In this document: piece after piece, positions 33,067 to 41,484 of the stretch | How the letters are laid out: every line of letters starts with the position of its first letter | Numbering within the stretch: position 1 is the first letter of the stretch | From: JANQJA01 sp965267485 | Lineage (GTDB): Bacteria; Pseudomonadota; Gammaproteobacteria; Pseudomonadales; Azotimanducaceae | Assembly: GCA_965267485.1 (NCBI GenBank) | Contig: OZ254080.1 | Span: 3,286,001-3,350,000, forward strand | Reading direction: 5' to 3' | Length of the DNA stretch: 64,000 bases | Notes under the pieces: generated by a model | Told to the model about the DNA's origin: nothing | What the model saw: the letters and a program-made list of their open reading frames with translations, nothing else | Databases searched by the model: none | Program-made: the position numbers and the translations under genes

Positions 33067-33667
33067 GAACCCGACGCCGACCACTGAACTGAACTACAGT
33101 TCGCCTTTCGAGTTGCTCGTCGCGGTCATTCTGTCGGCGCAGGCCACCGACGTTGGTGTCAACAAGGCGACGGCCCGCCTGTTCCCGGTTGCCAACACGC
33201 CCGAGCAGATTCTCGCGCTCGGAGAGGAGGGCCTCAAGGAGTACATCAAGACCATCGGCCTCTTCAACAGCAAGGCAAAAAACGTGATCAAGACCTGCCA
33301 GGCGCTCATCGAACAGCACGGGTCAGAGGTTCCACAAACGCGAAAGGAACTCGAGGCATTGCCCGGCGTCGGAAGGAAGACGGCAAATGTCGTTCTGAAT
33401 ACCGCGTTCGGTGAGCCAACGATCGCCGTGGACACGCATATCTTCCGGGTCTCGAACCGCACCCGGATCGCGACCGGCAAGACCGTTCGCGAGGTCGAGG
33501 ACCGGCTCGAGCGACTGATTCCCGCTGAGTTCAAACAGGATGCGCACCACTGGCTGATCCTGCACGGCCGCTACATTTGCCAGGCCCGACGACCGAAGTG
33601 CGGCGCCTGTGTGATATCAGACCTCTGCGAATTCAAGGGCAAGGTCGATCTCGACGAGGTTCGCTGA
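33020..33667 (+). CDS. nth: Nth, endonuclease III
   Basis: DNA glycosylase/AP lyase for oxidised pyrimidines. The start MNKDKRIQILSRLRDENP with CAGGGA upstream matches E. coli Nth, so the ATG at 33020 is used. Helix-hairpin-helix LPGVGRKTANVV with the catalytic Lys, the catalytic Asp in AVDTHIFRV, and the [4Fe-4S] cysteines in CQARRPKCGACVISDLC are all present. 215 residues. nth follows rnf in many gammaproteobacteria. rnfE overlaps its 5' end. Confidence 0.96.
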   Translation: MNKDKRIQILSRLRDENPTPTTELNYSSPFELLVAVILSAQATDVGVNKATARLFPVANTPEQILALGEEGLKEYIKTIGLFNSKAKNVIKTCQALIEQHGSEVPQTRKELEALPGVGRKTANVVLNTAFGEPTIAVDTHIFRVSNRTRIATGKTVREVEDRLERLIPAEFKQDAHHWLILHGRYICQARRPKCGACVISDLCEFKGKVDLDEVR

Positions 33668-33733
33668 ACATCTCGCACGGGGGGTACGAGCGGGCTATAG
33701 TGTGGCCTTCGCTACCACCACCCCGGCCTGCCC

Positions 33734-34984
33734 GTGTCGCAGAACTCGATTCGCGAGGGACTCACGCTCCTTCGCAATCCGAATTTCGCCCGCCTGTTCG
33801 TCTCGTATCTGATCACGTACACAGGTACCGCGATGGCGCCGATCGCCATCGCCTTCGGCGTGCTGAATCTCACCGGTTCGACCCGGGACTCCGCAATTGT
33901 GATCGCTGCACCGATCGTCGCCCAGATACTGATCATTGTCGTCGGTGGCGCCGCCGCCGACAGGACATCGCGGCAACAGATCATGGTCCGTGCGGAATGC
34001 GTCGCTGCGGCAAGCCAGATGACGATCGCGATGCTCTTTCTCACGGGCCACGCAACCGTTCCGCTGCTGACGCTGTTCATGTTCACCAATGGCGCGGCGG
34101 TGGCCTTCTACGCACCCGCCGCCAACGGGTTCATTCCGCAGGTTGTCGAGCACGGACAACTCCAGTCGGCGAACGCACTCCTCGGTACGGCCCGCAGTTC
34201 AGCAGCAACAGTCGGTGCCGCGCTCGCCGGCATTCTCGTCTCGCAGTTCGGGGCAGGCGTGACACTGGCCATCGACGCCGTCAGCTTCGCCATCTCTGCC
34301 TTTCTCGTTTTCGGCATCATCGCCAGGCCCCAGGAGGTCTGGGAAACCAGTTCGATGATCGACGACCTGATCCTTGGATGGCGCGAGTTCATCTCCCATC
34401 AATGGCTCTGGGCGATGGTCCTGCAGTTCACAATCATGGTTGCAGCTTTCGAAGCCGTCTTCGGCCTGCTCGGGCCGGCGATCATGATGCAGGAGATGAA
34501 CGGTGCGAAAGATTGGGGTCTCGTGATGGCGAGCATGGGCATCGGCACAATTACCGGGGGCTTCATTGCGATGAAACTGAGACCGCAGCGGCCGATGCTG
34601 TTCGCTGCGCTGGTCTGCTTCGGCTTCGCGGGTACGCCTGCGGCGCTCGCGTTCGTCGTCCCGTTGCCGTGGATAATCGCCGCGGCATTCGCCGGCGGCG
34701 TTGCGGGACAGATCTTCGTCGTGCTGTGGATGACTACCTTGCACCGCGAGATACCGTCTCGCATGCTGTCACGGGTATCCGCCTACGATCATCTGGGATC
34801 GATCGCACTCGCGCCACTCGGTGTGGTCGTTGGCGGTTTTCTCTATGAGATCATCGGCGGCGAGACGACGCTGCTGATCGCCACCGCCGCCATCATCATA
34901 CCAACGCTGCTTGTGCTGACCGTGCCCGGCGTCAGGTCGCTTCGAACGCCACCCGACGCCTTTGACTCACCGCGGCCGTCCTAG
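33734..34984 (+). CDS. Major facilitator superfamily exporter (EntS/DHA3-like)
   Basis: 416-residue membrane transporter with about twelve hydrophobic segments, starting at GTG 33734. The N-terminus LRNPNFARLFVSYLITYTGT is the usual opening of DHA3/MFS_3 exporters, followed by GGAAADRTSRQQIM in the loop between helices 2 and 3. The family exports drugs or siderophores; the substrate is unknown. Its TAG stop (34982-34984) is part of the CTAG at the edge of the downstream mobile repeat, so the original C-terminus may have been different. Confidence 0.85.
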   Translation: MSQNSIREGLTLLRNPNFARLFVSYLITYTGTAMAPIAIAFGVLNLTGSTRDSAIVIAAPIVAQILIIVVGGAAADRTSRQQIMVRAECVAAASQMTIAMLFLTGHATVPLLTLFMFTNGAAVAFYAPAANGFIPQVVEHGQLQSANALLGTARSSAATVGAALAGILVSQFGAGVTLAIDAVSFAISAFLVFGIIARPQEVWETSSMIDDLILGWREFISHQWLWAMVLQFTIMVAAFEAVFGLLGPAIMMQEMNGAKDWGLVMASMGIGTITGGFIAMKLRPQRPMLFAALVCFGFAGTPAALAFVVPLPWIIAAAFAGGVAGQIFVVLWMTTLHREIPSRMLSRVSAYDHLGSIALAPLGVVVGGFLYEIIGGETTLLIATAAIIIPTLLVLTVPGVRSLRTPPDAFDSPRPS

Positions 34985-35250
34985 GGAACCTCTGAACTAT
35001 TCTGCACGAGTCTGGCTTTCAGCGAGCGCGAAGATCAAGGAGGTACCCCGCAGGAATGTCGAGAACATTTCAAGGGGTATCGACGCTGAGATTCGTGTTC
35101 GCTGAAAGCCCCGCCGGGCGCGGCCTTGCGCACACGGCTGACTGCGTTGTTCCGCTTGCCAATATTCACGATATTGGCGGCGCGAAACGCCTTGCAGCCG
35201 CGCGCGCAAGGCCACGCAGACACGCGCAGAATAGTTCAGAGGTTCCCTAG
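34981..35250. mobile_element. Non-coding MITE-like element with CTAG flanks
   Basis: CTAG at 34981-34984 and 35247-35250 flanks an element of 262 bases (34985-35246). The ends are GGAACCTCTGAACTATTCTG and its exact reverse complement; including the CCTAGG flanks the perfect inverted match is 26 bases (34980-35005 with 35226-35251). Inside are nested arms: 35014-35032 with 35092-35110 (17 of 19), TACCCC/GGGGTA, AATGT/ACATT, GGCCTTGCGC (35122-35131) with 35204-35213, and GCCAATAT/ATATTGGC. No ORF. A CTAG duplication is typical of the IS5 group, so such a transposase may move it. Both neighbouring stop codons lie in the CTAG flanks. Confidence 0.85.
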
Positions 35251-36470
35251 GAGAGCTTGCGTCCCTTGTTGCTGGCCACCCGCAGCCGCAGCGAATTCAG
35301 CCGGATGAAGCCCGCCGCGTCCTTCTGGTCATAGGCACCGGCATCGTCCTCGAACGTAACGATATTGCCGTCGTACAGCGAATCGCTGGCCGATTCCCGA
35401 CCAACGACCATGACCGCGCCCTTGTAGAGCTTGAGACGCACCTTGCCATTCACATGCTGTTGGGAGTCATCGATGAGCGCCTGAAGCGCGCGGCGTTCCG
35501 GTGACCACCAGTAGCCGTTGTAGATCAGGCTGGCGTAGCGCGGCATCAGTTCGTCCTTCATGTGCGCGAGTTCGCGGTCGAGCGTGACTGACTCGATTGC
35601 GCGGTGAGCCTTCAGCAGAATCGTGCCACCGGGCGTCTCGTAACAACCCCGGGCCTTCATGCCCACATACCGGTTCTCGACGATATCCACGCGACCGATA
35701 CCGTTGGCGCCGCCGATCTTGTTGAGGTGAGCGATAACCTCGCCCGGAGTCATCGCCTGCCCGTCGATCTTCGTCACGTCTCCGTTCTCGAATTCGATCT
35801 CCATGTAGGTCGGCGTGTCCGGTGCCTCTTCCGGTGATGTCGTCCAGAGCCACATCGACTCTTCCGGCTCCGCCCACGGATCTTCGAGAATGCCGCCCTC
35901 GTAGGAGATGTGGAGCAGGTTCGCATCCATCGAATAGGGGGACTTCTCGCCTTCGTGCTTCTTGTCGACTTCGATCTGGTGCTGTTCGCAGAACGTCATC
36001 AGGGCTTCCCGTGAGTTCAGGTCCCACTCGCGCCACGGTGCGACGACCTCGACATCCGGCTTGAGCGCGTAGGCACCCAACTCGAATCGAACCTGATCGT
36101 TGCCCTTGCCCGTCGCGCCGTGAGCGATGGCACCCGCGTCGGTTTCATCAGCGATCTCCACCAGTCGTTTCGCAATCAGCGGTCTCGCAATCGACGTCCC
36201 CAGCAGATACTCCCCCTCATAGATCGTATTGGCCCGAAACATCGGGAATACGTAGTCACGGGCGAATTCCTCGCGCAGATCTTCGACGTAGGCCGCGACA
36301 GCGCCGGTGCGCTTCGCCTTTTCCGCAACCAGGGAATAGTCGTCGCCGTCACCGAGGTCCGCCGTGAACGTCACGACCTCACAGTCGTACGTCTCCTGAA
36401 GCCATTTCAGGATTGCCGTGGTATCCAGTCCGCCTGAATAGGACAGAACGATTCTGTCGAACTTCGCCAT
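35247..36470 (-). CDS. argG: ArgG, argininosuccinate synthase
   Basis: Joins citrulline and aspartate with ATP in arginine synthesis. Motifs: VLSYSGGLDTTAILKWL (ATP loop), GATGKGNDQVRFE, SREALMTFC, EKSPYSMDANLLHISYEGG. 407 residues, the usual length for the type I enzyme. GCGGAGCAAAC precedes the ATG at 36470. The last codons (LGRKLS region) end in a stop supplied by the CTAG flank of the mobile element; a few native C-terminal residues may be altered. Divergent from pyrC. Confidence 0.95.
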   Translation of the reverse strand: MAKFDRIVLSYSGGLDTTAILKWLQETYDCEVVTFTADLGDGDDYSLVAEKAKRTGAVAAYVEDLREEFARDYVFPMFRANTIYEGEYLLGTSIARPLIAKRLVEIADETDAGAIAHGATGKGNDQVRFELGAYALKPDVEVVAPWREWDLNSREALMTFCEQHQIEVDKKHEGEKSPYSMDANLLHISYEGGILEDPWAEPEESMWLWTTSPEEAPDTPTYMEIEFENGDVTKIDGQAMTPGEVIAHLNKIGGANGIGRVDIVENRYVGMKARGCYETPGGTILLKAHRAIESVTLDRELAHMKDELMPRYASLIYNGYWWSPERRALQALIDDSQQHVNGKVRLKLYKGAVMVVGRESASDSLYDGNIVTFEDDAGAYDQKDAAGFIRLNSLRLRVASNKGRKLS

Positions 36471-36582
36471 GTTTGCTCCGCTTGCTTACCCGCAGGAAAA
36501 AGGTGGCTATGGTACCAGAACTGCCGCCGGGCTTGACCCCAAACGCTCGCTAACCCTCGCGCAGAATGCGACAATCCGACGC

Positions 36583-37626
36583 ATGCGCAGTATCACGATG
36601 ATCCGTCCCGACGATTGGCACCTTCACCTTCGAGATGGAGATTACCTCCGTGACACCGTGCGCGATGCCGCCAGATACTTCGGGCGTGCCATCATCATGC
36701 CGAACCTCGTACCCCCGGTGACCGACGTTGCGAGCGCACGCACCTACCGCGACCAGATCCTGTCGTCAGTGCCAGACGGTTCAGCATTCACTCCGCTGAT
36801 GACGCTCTACGTCACCGAGGATATGACGCCAGAGACGGTCGTCCAGGCCCGCCAGTCCGGCTTCGTTCACGCGTTCAAGCTCTATCCCGCCGGGGCAACC
36901 ACGAATTCTGCCGCGGGCGTCGGCGGTATCGAAAAGATGTACCCGGTGTTCGAGGCCATGCAGGAACACGATCTCGTCCTGACCATCCACGGGGAAGTCA
37001 CCGACGCAGAGATCGATATTTTTGATCGCGAAGCCGTCTTCATCGACCGGCACCTGCGCGACATTTGCGAGACATTCCCTTCGCTCCGGGTCGTGTTCGA
37101 ACACATCACGACCCGCGAGGCCTGCGACTTCGTCAAGGAGGCACGACCCGGCGTCGCCGCGACGATTACCGCACATCACCTGCTCTTCAACAGAAACGAT
37201 CTGCTGGTCGGTGGCGTCAAGCCGGTTTACTACTGCCTGCCGGTGCTGAAGCGCGACGTACACCAACAGGCGGTGATCGAGGCAGCGACATCGGGCAGCG
37301 ACAGGTTCTTTCTCGGCACCGACTCAGCCCCGCATCCCCGCCATCGCAAGGAAGACGCCTGTGGATGTGCGGCCGGCTGCTACACCGCACACGCGGCCGT
37401 TGAACTCTATGCCGAGGCATTCGACCGTGCCGGGGCACTCGATCACCTCGAGGGGTTCGCGAGCCGCCATGGCCCTGCGTTCTACCGGCTGCCCGTGAAC
37501 GAAGACACCATCACACTGGTCGAGCAAGCCTGGGATGTGCCGGCGACCCTGCCGTTTGGAGAGGACACGCTTGTCCCGCTGCGCGCGGGCGAATCCGTCT
37601 CCTGGCAGGTTGAGGAGGCGGTTTGA
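36583..37626 (+). CDS. pyrC: PyrC, dihydroorotase
   Basis: Zinc amidohydrolase of pyrimidine synthesis (carbamoyl-aspartate to dihydroorotate). Start MRSITMIRPDDWHLHLRDGD at 36583; upstream in-frame codons lack family similarity. Metal and catalytic residues are seen in WHLHLRDGD, FKLYPAGATTNS (carboxylated Lys), HGEV, VFEHITT, TITAHHLLFNRN and LGTDSAPHPRHRK. 347 residues, E. coli type. Its stop overlaps the rnt start as TTGA (37623-37626). Confidence 0.95.
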   Translation: MRSITMIRPDDWHLHLRDGDYLRDTVRDAARYFGRAIIMPNLVPPVTDVASARTYRDQILSSVPDGSAFTPLMTLYVTEDMTPETVVQARQSGFVHAFKLYPAGATTNSAAGVGGIEKMYPVFEAMQEHDLVLTIHGEVTDAEIDIFDREAVFIDRHLRDICETFPSLRVVFEHITTREACDFVKEARPGVAATITAHHLLFNRNDLLVGGVKPVYYCLPVLKRDVHQQAVIEAATSGSDRFFLGTDSAPHPRHRKEDACGCAAGCYTAHAAVELYAEAFDRAGALDHLEGFASRHGPAFYRLPVNEDTITLVEQAWDVPATLPFGEDTLVPLRAGESVSWQVEEAV

Positions 37627-38276
37627 GCGAGGCAAAACAACCGATCGCCTACCGCTTCAGAGGGTTCCTGCCGGTCATCGTGGACCTGGAGACAGGTGGC
37701 TTCAACGCCAAGACGGATGCGCTGCTCGAAATTGCGGCCATCATTCCCGAGATGAATGAAAGTGGCATCATCTATCCCGGTGAAACCCATTTCTACAACG
37801 TCGATCCATTCCCCGGCGCGAACATCGAACAGGCGTCACTGGACTTCACCGGCATCGATCCGACGAATCCGTTAAGGGGGGCCGTTGCCGAGCAGCAGGC
37901 CATGGGAGAAACGTTCAAGGCTGTCCGCAAGGCGGTCAGGGAGACAGGGTGTCACCGCGCCATCATCGTCGCGCACAACGCCTCGTTCGACCTCGGCTTT
38001 CTCAATGAGGCCGCCGCTCGCTGCAATATCAAACGGAACCCGTTTCACCCGTTCTCGTCGTTCGATACGGCAACGCTGTGCGGCCTCGCCTTCGGTCAGA
38101 CGGTACTCGCGCGCGCCTGTCAGGCCGCGGGGATATCATTCAGCGCCGAAGAGGCACATTCGGCACTATACGACTGCGAGAAGACCGCGGAGATCTTCTG
38201 CTACATCGTCAATCGCTGGAAGGAGTTGGGCGGCCTCGATGAGCCGCCCCCGACCGCGCCACCCCGCGAGGAGTAG
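37623..38276 (+). CDS. rnt: RNase T
   Basis: DEDDh 3'-5' exoribonuclease that matures tRNA and 5S rRNA ends. TTG start overlaps the pyrC stop. Exo motifs are IVDLETGGFNAK (DxE), AHNASFDLGFL, and HSALYDCEKTAEIF (HxxxxD). 217 residues. In many Pseudomonas genomes rnt also follows pyrC and precedes a monothiol glutaredoxin, the same order as here. Confidence 0.95.
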   Translation: MSEAKQPIAYRFRGFLPVIVDLETGGFNAKTDALLEIAAIIPEMNESGIIYPGETHFYNVDPFPGANIEQASLDFTGIDPTNPLRGAVAEQQAMGETFKAVRKAVRETGCHRAIIVAHNASFDLGFLNEAAARCNIKRNPFHPFSSFDTATLCGLAFGQTVLARACQAAGISFSAEEAHSALYDCEKTAEIFCYIVNRWKELGGLDEPPPTAPPREE

Positions 38277-38286
38277 CGCAGCCACA

Positions 38287-38613
38287 TCACTCTGCGGCCT
38301 CGCCGGACGCAGCCTTGATCATGGGCTGGAGTTCACCGCTCTGGTACATCTCGGTAATGATGTCACAACCGCCAACCAGTTCACCGTCGATAAAGAGCTG
38401 GGGGAACGTCGGCCAGTCCGAGAATTTCGGCAGATTTGCACGAATGTCGGGGTTCGACAGGATGTCGATGTAGGCAAAACGCTCGCCGCATGCCATCAGC
38501 ACCTGTGATGCCTGCGCAGAGAAACCGCACTGCGGCTGATCGGGCGAGCCCTTCATGTAAAGCAGGATCTTGTGGGATTCGACCTGATCCTTGATTTGTT
38601 CGAGGATATCCAT
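38287..38613 (-). CDS. grxD: Monothiol glutaredoxin GrxD (Grx4)
   Basis: CGFS-type glutaredoxin that binds and transfers [2Fe-2S] clusters, partnering with BolA proteins. Start MDILEQIKDQVESHKILLYM; a GTG two codons upstream is possible. Visible: MKGSPDQPQCGFSAQA with the active Cys, then NWPTFPQ-like DWPTFPQLFIDGELVGGCDI (glutathione binding). About 108 residues. Convergent with rnt across 10 bases. Confidence 0.95.
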   Translation of the reverse strand: MDILEQIKDQVESHKILLYMKGSPDQPQCGFSAQASQVLMACGERFAYIDILSNPDIRANLPKFSDWPTFPQLFIDGELVGGCDIITEMYQSGELQPMIKAASGEAAE

Positions 38614-38678
38614 GACCACTCCAATTGGATTTCGTGCTGAATATGCGGCGCTCGCTGGCTGTTTTCAACCCGTCGGCG

Positions 38679-40208
38679 TCACCCGGCACCGTAGCCGCCA
38701 CCGCCTGGCGTCTCGATACGCAATATCTGGCCGGCGCGGACGGCGATACAGCACTTCGCGGGCAGGGTTTCACCATCGAGCAGATTCTGCCCCGGTGCGC
38801 CCGACTCCCCGCCTTCCAGGCCCCAGGGCGGTGTCACACGGCGTTCCGTCAGCAGCGTGACCTCTGCGTCGTCGAGGAGTTCGACCTCGCGGACCACGCC
38901 GTCGCCGCCCGCGTGGCGGCCCTGGCCCCCCGAGCCCCGACGTATCGAGTATTCGCGAACTCTCAGCGGATAGTGCATCTCGAGCGACTCGACTGGCGTG
39001 TTCAGCGTATTCGTCATATGGGCATGGACAGCCGAAAGCCCCGGCCCCGCCGCGTGTGCTCCCGTCCCACCACAGATCGTCTCGTAGTAGTCCCAGGGCT
39101 GCTGGCGCGCATGATTACCCATCGCCACATTGTTCATCGTGCCCTGGGCTGCGGCAGGGATCTGGTCTGGCAGCGCCGGATGCAACGCGCCCAGAACGGC
39201 ATCCACGATTCGCATTGATGTCTCCACATTCCCCGCTGCTGTCGCCGCTGGCCGGTTGGCGTTGACGAGGCTCCCGTCTGGCGCGCTGATCCCGATGACA
39301 CTGAATGTACCGGCGCAGGGAGGTGTCTCGTCAGGCAGGAGACATCGAAAACAATAGAACACAGCCGCCGCCGCAACCGACAGCGGGCAGTTGATATTGC
39401 CCTCGACCTGGGCACTCGTCCCCGTGAAGTCAACGGCAACCCCCGCTTCTCCAACGGTGACGGCAACCTCGATCGCGATGCGTTCGGCACCGAATCCGTC
39501 ATCGTCGAGTACATCGCGAAAGCGCCAGGTGCCCGCCGGAATCTCCCGCAGCCGCGCCAGCGCGAGCCTGCGACCGTAGGCATTGATCTCGTCGATACCC
39601 GCTCGCCAGGCGGCCACGCCGGTTGCCTCAATCAACTGCTCGAGCCGCGCCAGCCCGATGCGACTTGCGCTGATCTGGGCCGCAAAATCGCCAAACGTGT
39701 CCGAACCCTCGAGTTCGCGAACCATCGCCATCGTCTCCTCGACGGGTTCGCCCGCCTGATACAGCAGCGCGGGCGGAATCACGAGGCCCTCGTCTTCGAG
39801 CCGACGCGATAGCGGCATCGAACCCGGACTGTCGGACCCGATGTTGGCATGATGGGCACGGTTCGCGACGAAACCCAGCAGTTCACCATCGACGAAGCAG
39901 GGAATGATGATCGTCACGTCCGGCAGGTGAGTGCCGCCGAGATACGGGTCATTCACGACCATCACGTCTCCCGGCTGCCAATCGAAGCCCTCGACGATAT
40001 TGCCCATCGCGTAGGCCATGCTGCCGAGATGGACCGGAATGTGCGCGGCCTGGGCAAACAGATCGCCATCGGCATCGAAGAGCGCGCACGAGAAGTCGAG
40101 GCGATCCTTGATGTTGGGTGAAAACGCCGCCTGCTGTAGCACCGCACCCATCTCTTCACAGATGGCAGCGTGGCGATTGATCAGAATGGCAAGTTCGATA
40201 GGGGACAT
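38679..40208 (-). CDS. Hydantoinase B/oxoprolinase-family protein (HyuB), orphan
   Basis: 509-residue homologue of the B subunit of ATP-dependent N-methylhydantoinase and of the C-terminal part of 5-oxoprolinase. Motifs: IKDRLDFSCALFDADGD, VMVNDPYLGGTHLPDVT, VDFTGTSAQVEGNINCP, and RRGSGGQGRHAGGDGVVRE with a Gly-rich end LRIETPGGGGYG. HyuB normally acts with HyuA, usually encoded next to it, but no HyuA is in the window. Substrate is therefore uncertain (hydantoin, 5-oxoproline, acetone/acetophenone carboxylases are related). Divergent from argD; the 100-base gap between them holds no gene. Confidence 0.85.
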   Translation of the reverse strand: MSPIELAILINRHAAICEEMGAVLQQAAFSPNIKDRLDFSCALFDADGDLFAQAAHIPVHLGSMAYAMGNIVEGFDWQPGDVMVVNDPYLGGTHLPDVTIIIPCFVDGELLGFVANRAHHANIGSDSPGSMPLSRRLEDEGLVIPPALLYQAGEPVEETMAMVRELEGSDTFGDFAAQISASRIGLARLEQLIEATGVAAWRAGIDEINAYGRRLALARLREIPAGTWRFRDVLDDDGFGAERIAIEVAVTVGEAGVAVDFTGTSAQVEGNINCPLSVAAAAVFYCFRCLLPDETPPCAGTFSVIGISAPDGSLVNANRPAATAAGNVETSMRIVDAVLGALHPALPDQIPAAAQGTMNNVAMGNHARQQPWDYYETICGGTGAHAAGPGLSAVHAHMTNTLNTPVESLEMHYPLRVREYSIRRGSGGQGRHAGGDGVVREVELLDDAEVTLLTERRVTPPWGLEGGESGAPGQNLLDGETLPAKCCIAVRAGQILRIETPGGGGYGAG

Positions 40209-40308
40209 GGGTTTTCGAGTGTAACGAAAAGGGGTTATTATCGCTGGCTTTTTCCGGATCGCGGGCCACGGAGGCGCCGCGACCGCGCGTCAGCAGAGGG
40301 AGAGGGAC

Positions 40309-41475
40309 ATGTCAGAACACGTGATGCCGACCTATGGTCGAATCGATGTCGCGTTCGAAAAGGGTGAAGGTGCGTGGCTTACCGATACCAACGGCAAGCG
40401 CTATCTCGACGCGCTCTCCGGACTCGGCGTCGTGGCGCTCGGTCACGCCCATCCCCGTGTGACCGATGCCGTTTCATCACAGGCCGCCCAACTGCTTCAC
40501 ACCTCGAACCTGTATCGCATCCCGGCACAGGAAGCGCTCGCGGACCGGCTCGCCCGCGTCTCCGGCATGGACAACATGTTCTTCGCCAATTCCGGCGCGG
40601 AGGCCAATGAATGTGCCATCAAGATCGCGCGCCTCTACGGCCACAACCAGGGCATCGAAACGCCGACGATCATCGTGGTGGATGCCGCCTTCCACGGCCG
40701 AACGCTGGCGACGCTCACGGCGACTGGCAATCGCAAGGTTCAGGCGGGCTTTGAACCGCTGGTTGGCGGGTTCGTTCGCGCACCGTTCAACGACATTGAG
40801 GCCATCCGGCAGATCGCCAAGAACAACCAGTCCATCGTCGCGGTCATGCTTGAGCCGATCCAGGGTGAAGGCGGTATCCAGGTGCCCGACGACGACTATC
40901 TCGAGAACCTCCGCGGGCTGTGCGACGAATCAGGCTGGCTGATGATTCTCGACGAGGTCCAGAGCGGCAACGCGCGCACAGGCGCCTACTTCGCCTACCA
41001 GCACGCCGGCATCCTTCCGGATCTGCTGACGACGGCAAAGGGCCTCGGCAACGGCCTGCCCATTGGTGTCTGCATGGCTCGCGGCAAAGCTGCAGACGTC
41101 TTTCAGCCCGGCAATCATGGCTCGACGTTCGGCGGCAATCCGCTGTCCTGCTCGGTCGGTGCTGCGGTCATCGATGAAATCGAGGAAAAGGACCTCGCCA
41201 GGCGCGCCGGTGAGCTCGGCGAGCGCATGCTGGCGAACTTCCGTGACCGACTCGGCTCGCGCAACAATGTGCGCGACATTCGCGGCAAGGGACTGATGAT
41301 CGGAATCGAGCTCGACTCGCCCTGTGGCGAACTGGTTCAACAGGCCATGGACAAGGGGCTCTTGATCAACGTGACTGCAGGCAGCGTTATCCGGCTGCTG
41401 CCGCCACTGATCATCTCCGATGACGAGGCAGACCAGATCTGCGACATCGTCTGCTCGTTAGTCGAGGCGCTCTAG
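40309..41475 (+). CDS. argD: ArgD-type acetylornithine aminotransferase
   Basis: Class III PLP aminotransferase of arginine synthesis (may also act on succinyldiaminopimelate). Start MSEHVMPTYGRIDVAFEKGE after AGGGAGAGGGAC. Motifs: FANSGAEANECAIKIAR, FHGRTLATLTATG, EPIQGEGGI, ILDEVQSGNARTG, TTAKGLGNGLPIG with the PLP Lys, and HGSTFGGNPLSC. 388 residues. With argG about 5 kb away it suggests scattered arginine genes. Convergent with the GGDEF-EAL reading frame. Confidence 0.93.
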   Translation: MSEHVMPTYGRIDVAFEKGEGAWLTDTNGKRYLDALSGLGVVALGHAHPRVTDAVSSQAAQLLHTSNLYRIPAQEALADRLARVSGMDNMFFANSGAEANECAIKIARLYGHNQGIETPTIIVVDAAFHGRTLATLTATGNRKVQAGFEPLVGGFVRAPFNDIEAIRQIAKNNQSIVAVMLEPIQGEGGIQVPDDDYLENLRGLCDESGWLMILDEVQSGNARTGAYFAYQHAGILPDLLTTAKGLGNGLPIGVCMARGKAADVFQPGNHGSTFGGNPLSCSVGAAVIDEIEEKDLARRAGELGERMLANFRDRLGSRNNVRDIRGKGLMIGIELDSPCGELVQQAMDKGLLINVTAGSVIRLLPPLIISDDEADQICDIVCSLVEAL

Positions 41476-41484
41476 GAACCCCTA

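Noticed and set aside
33577..34848. 423-codon frame overlapping nth and the MFS gene
   Set aside because: Arg-rich shifted frame; the MFS protein in the other frame has clear membrane helices and family motifs.
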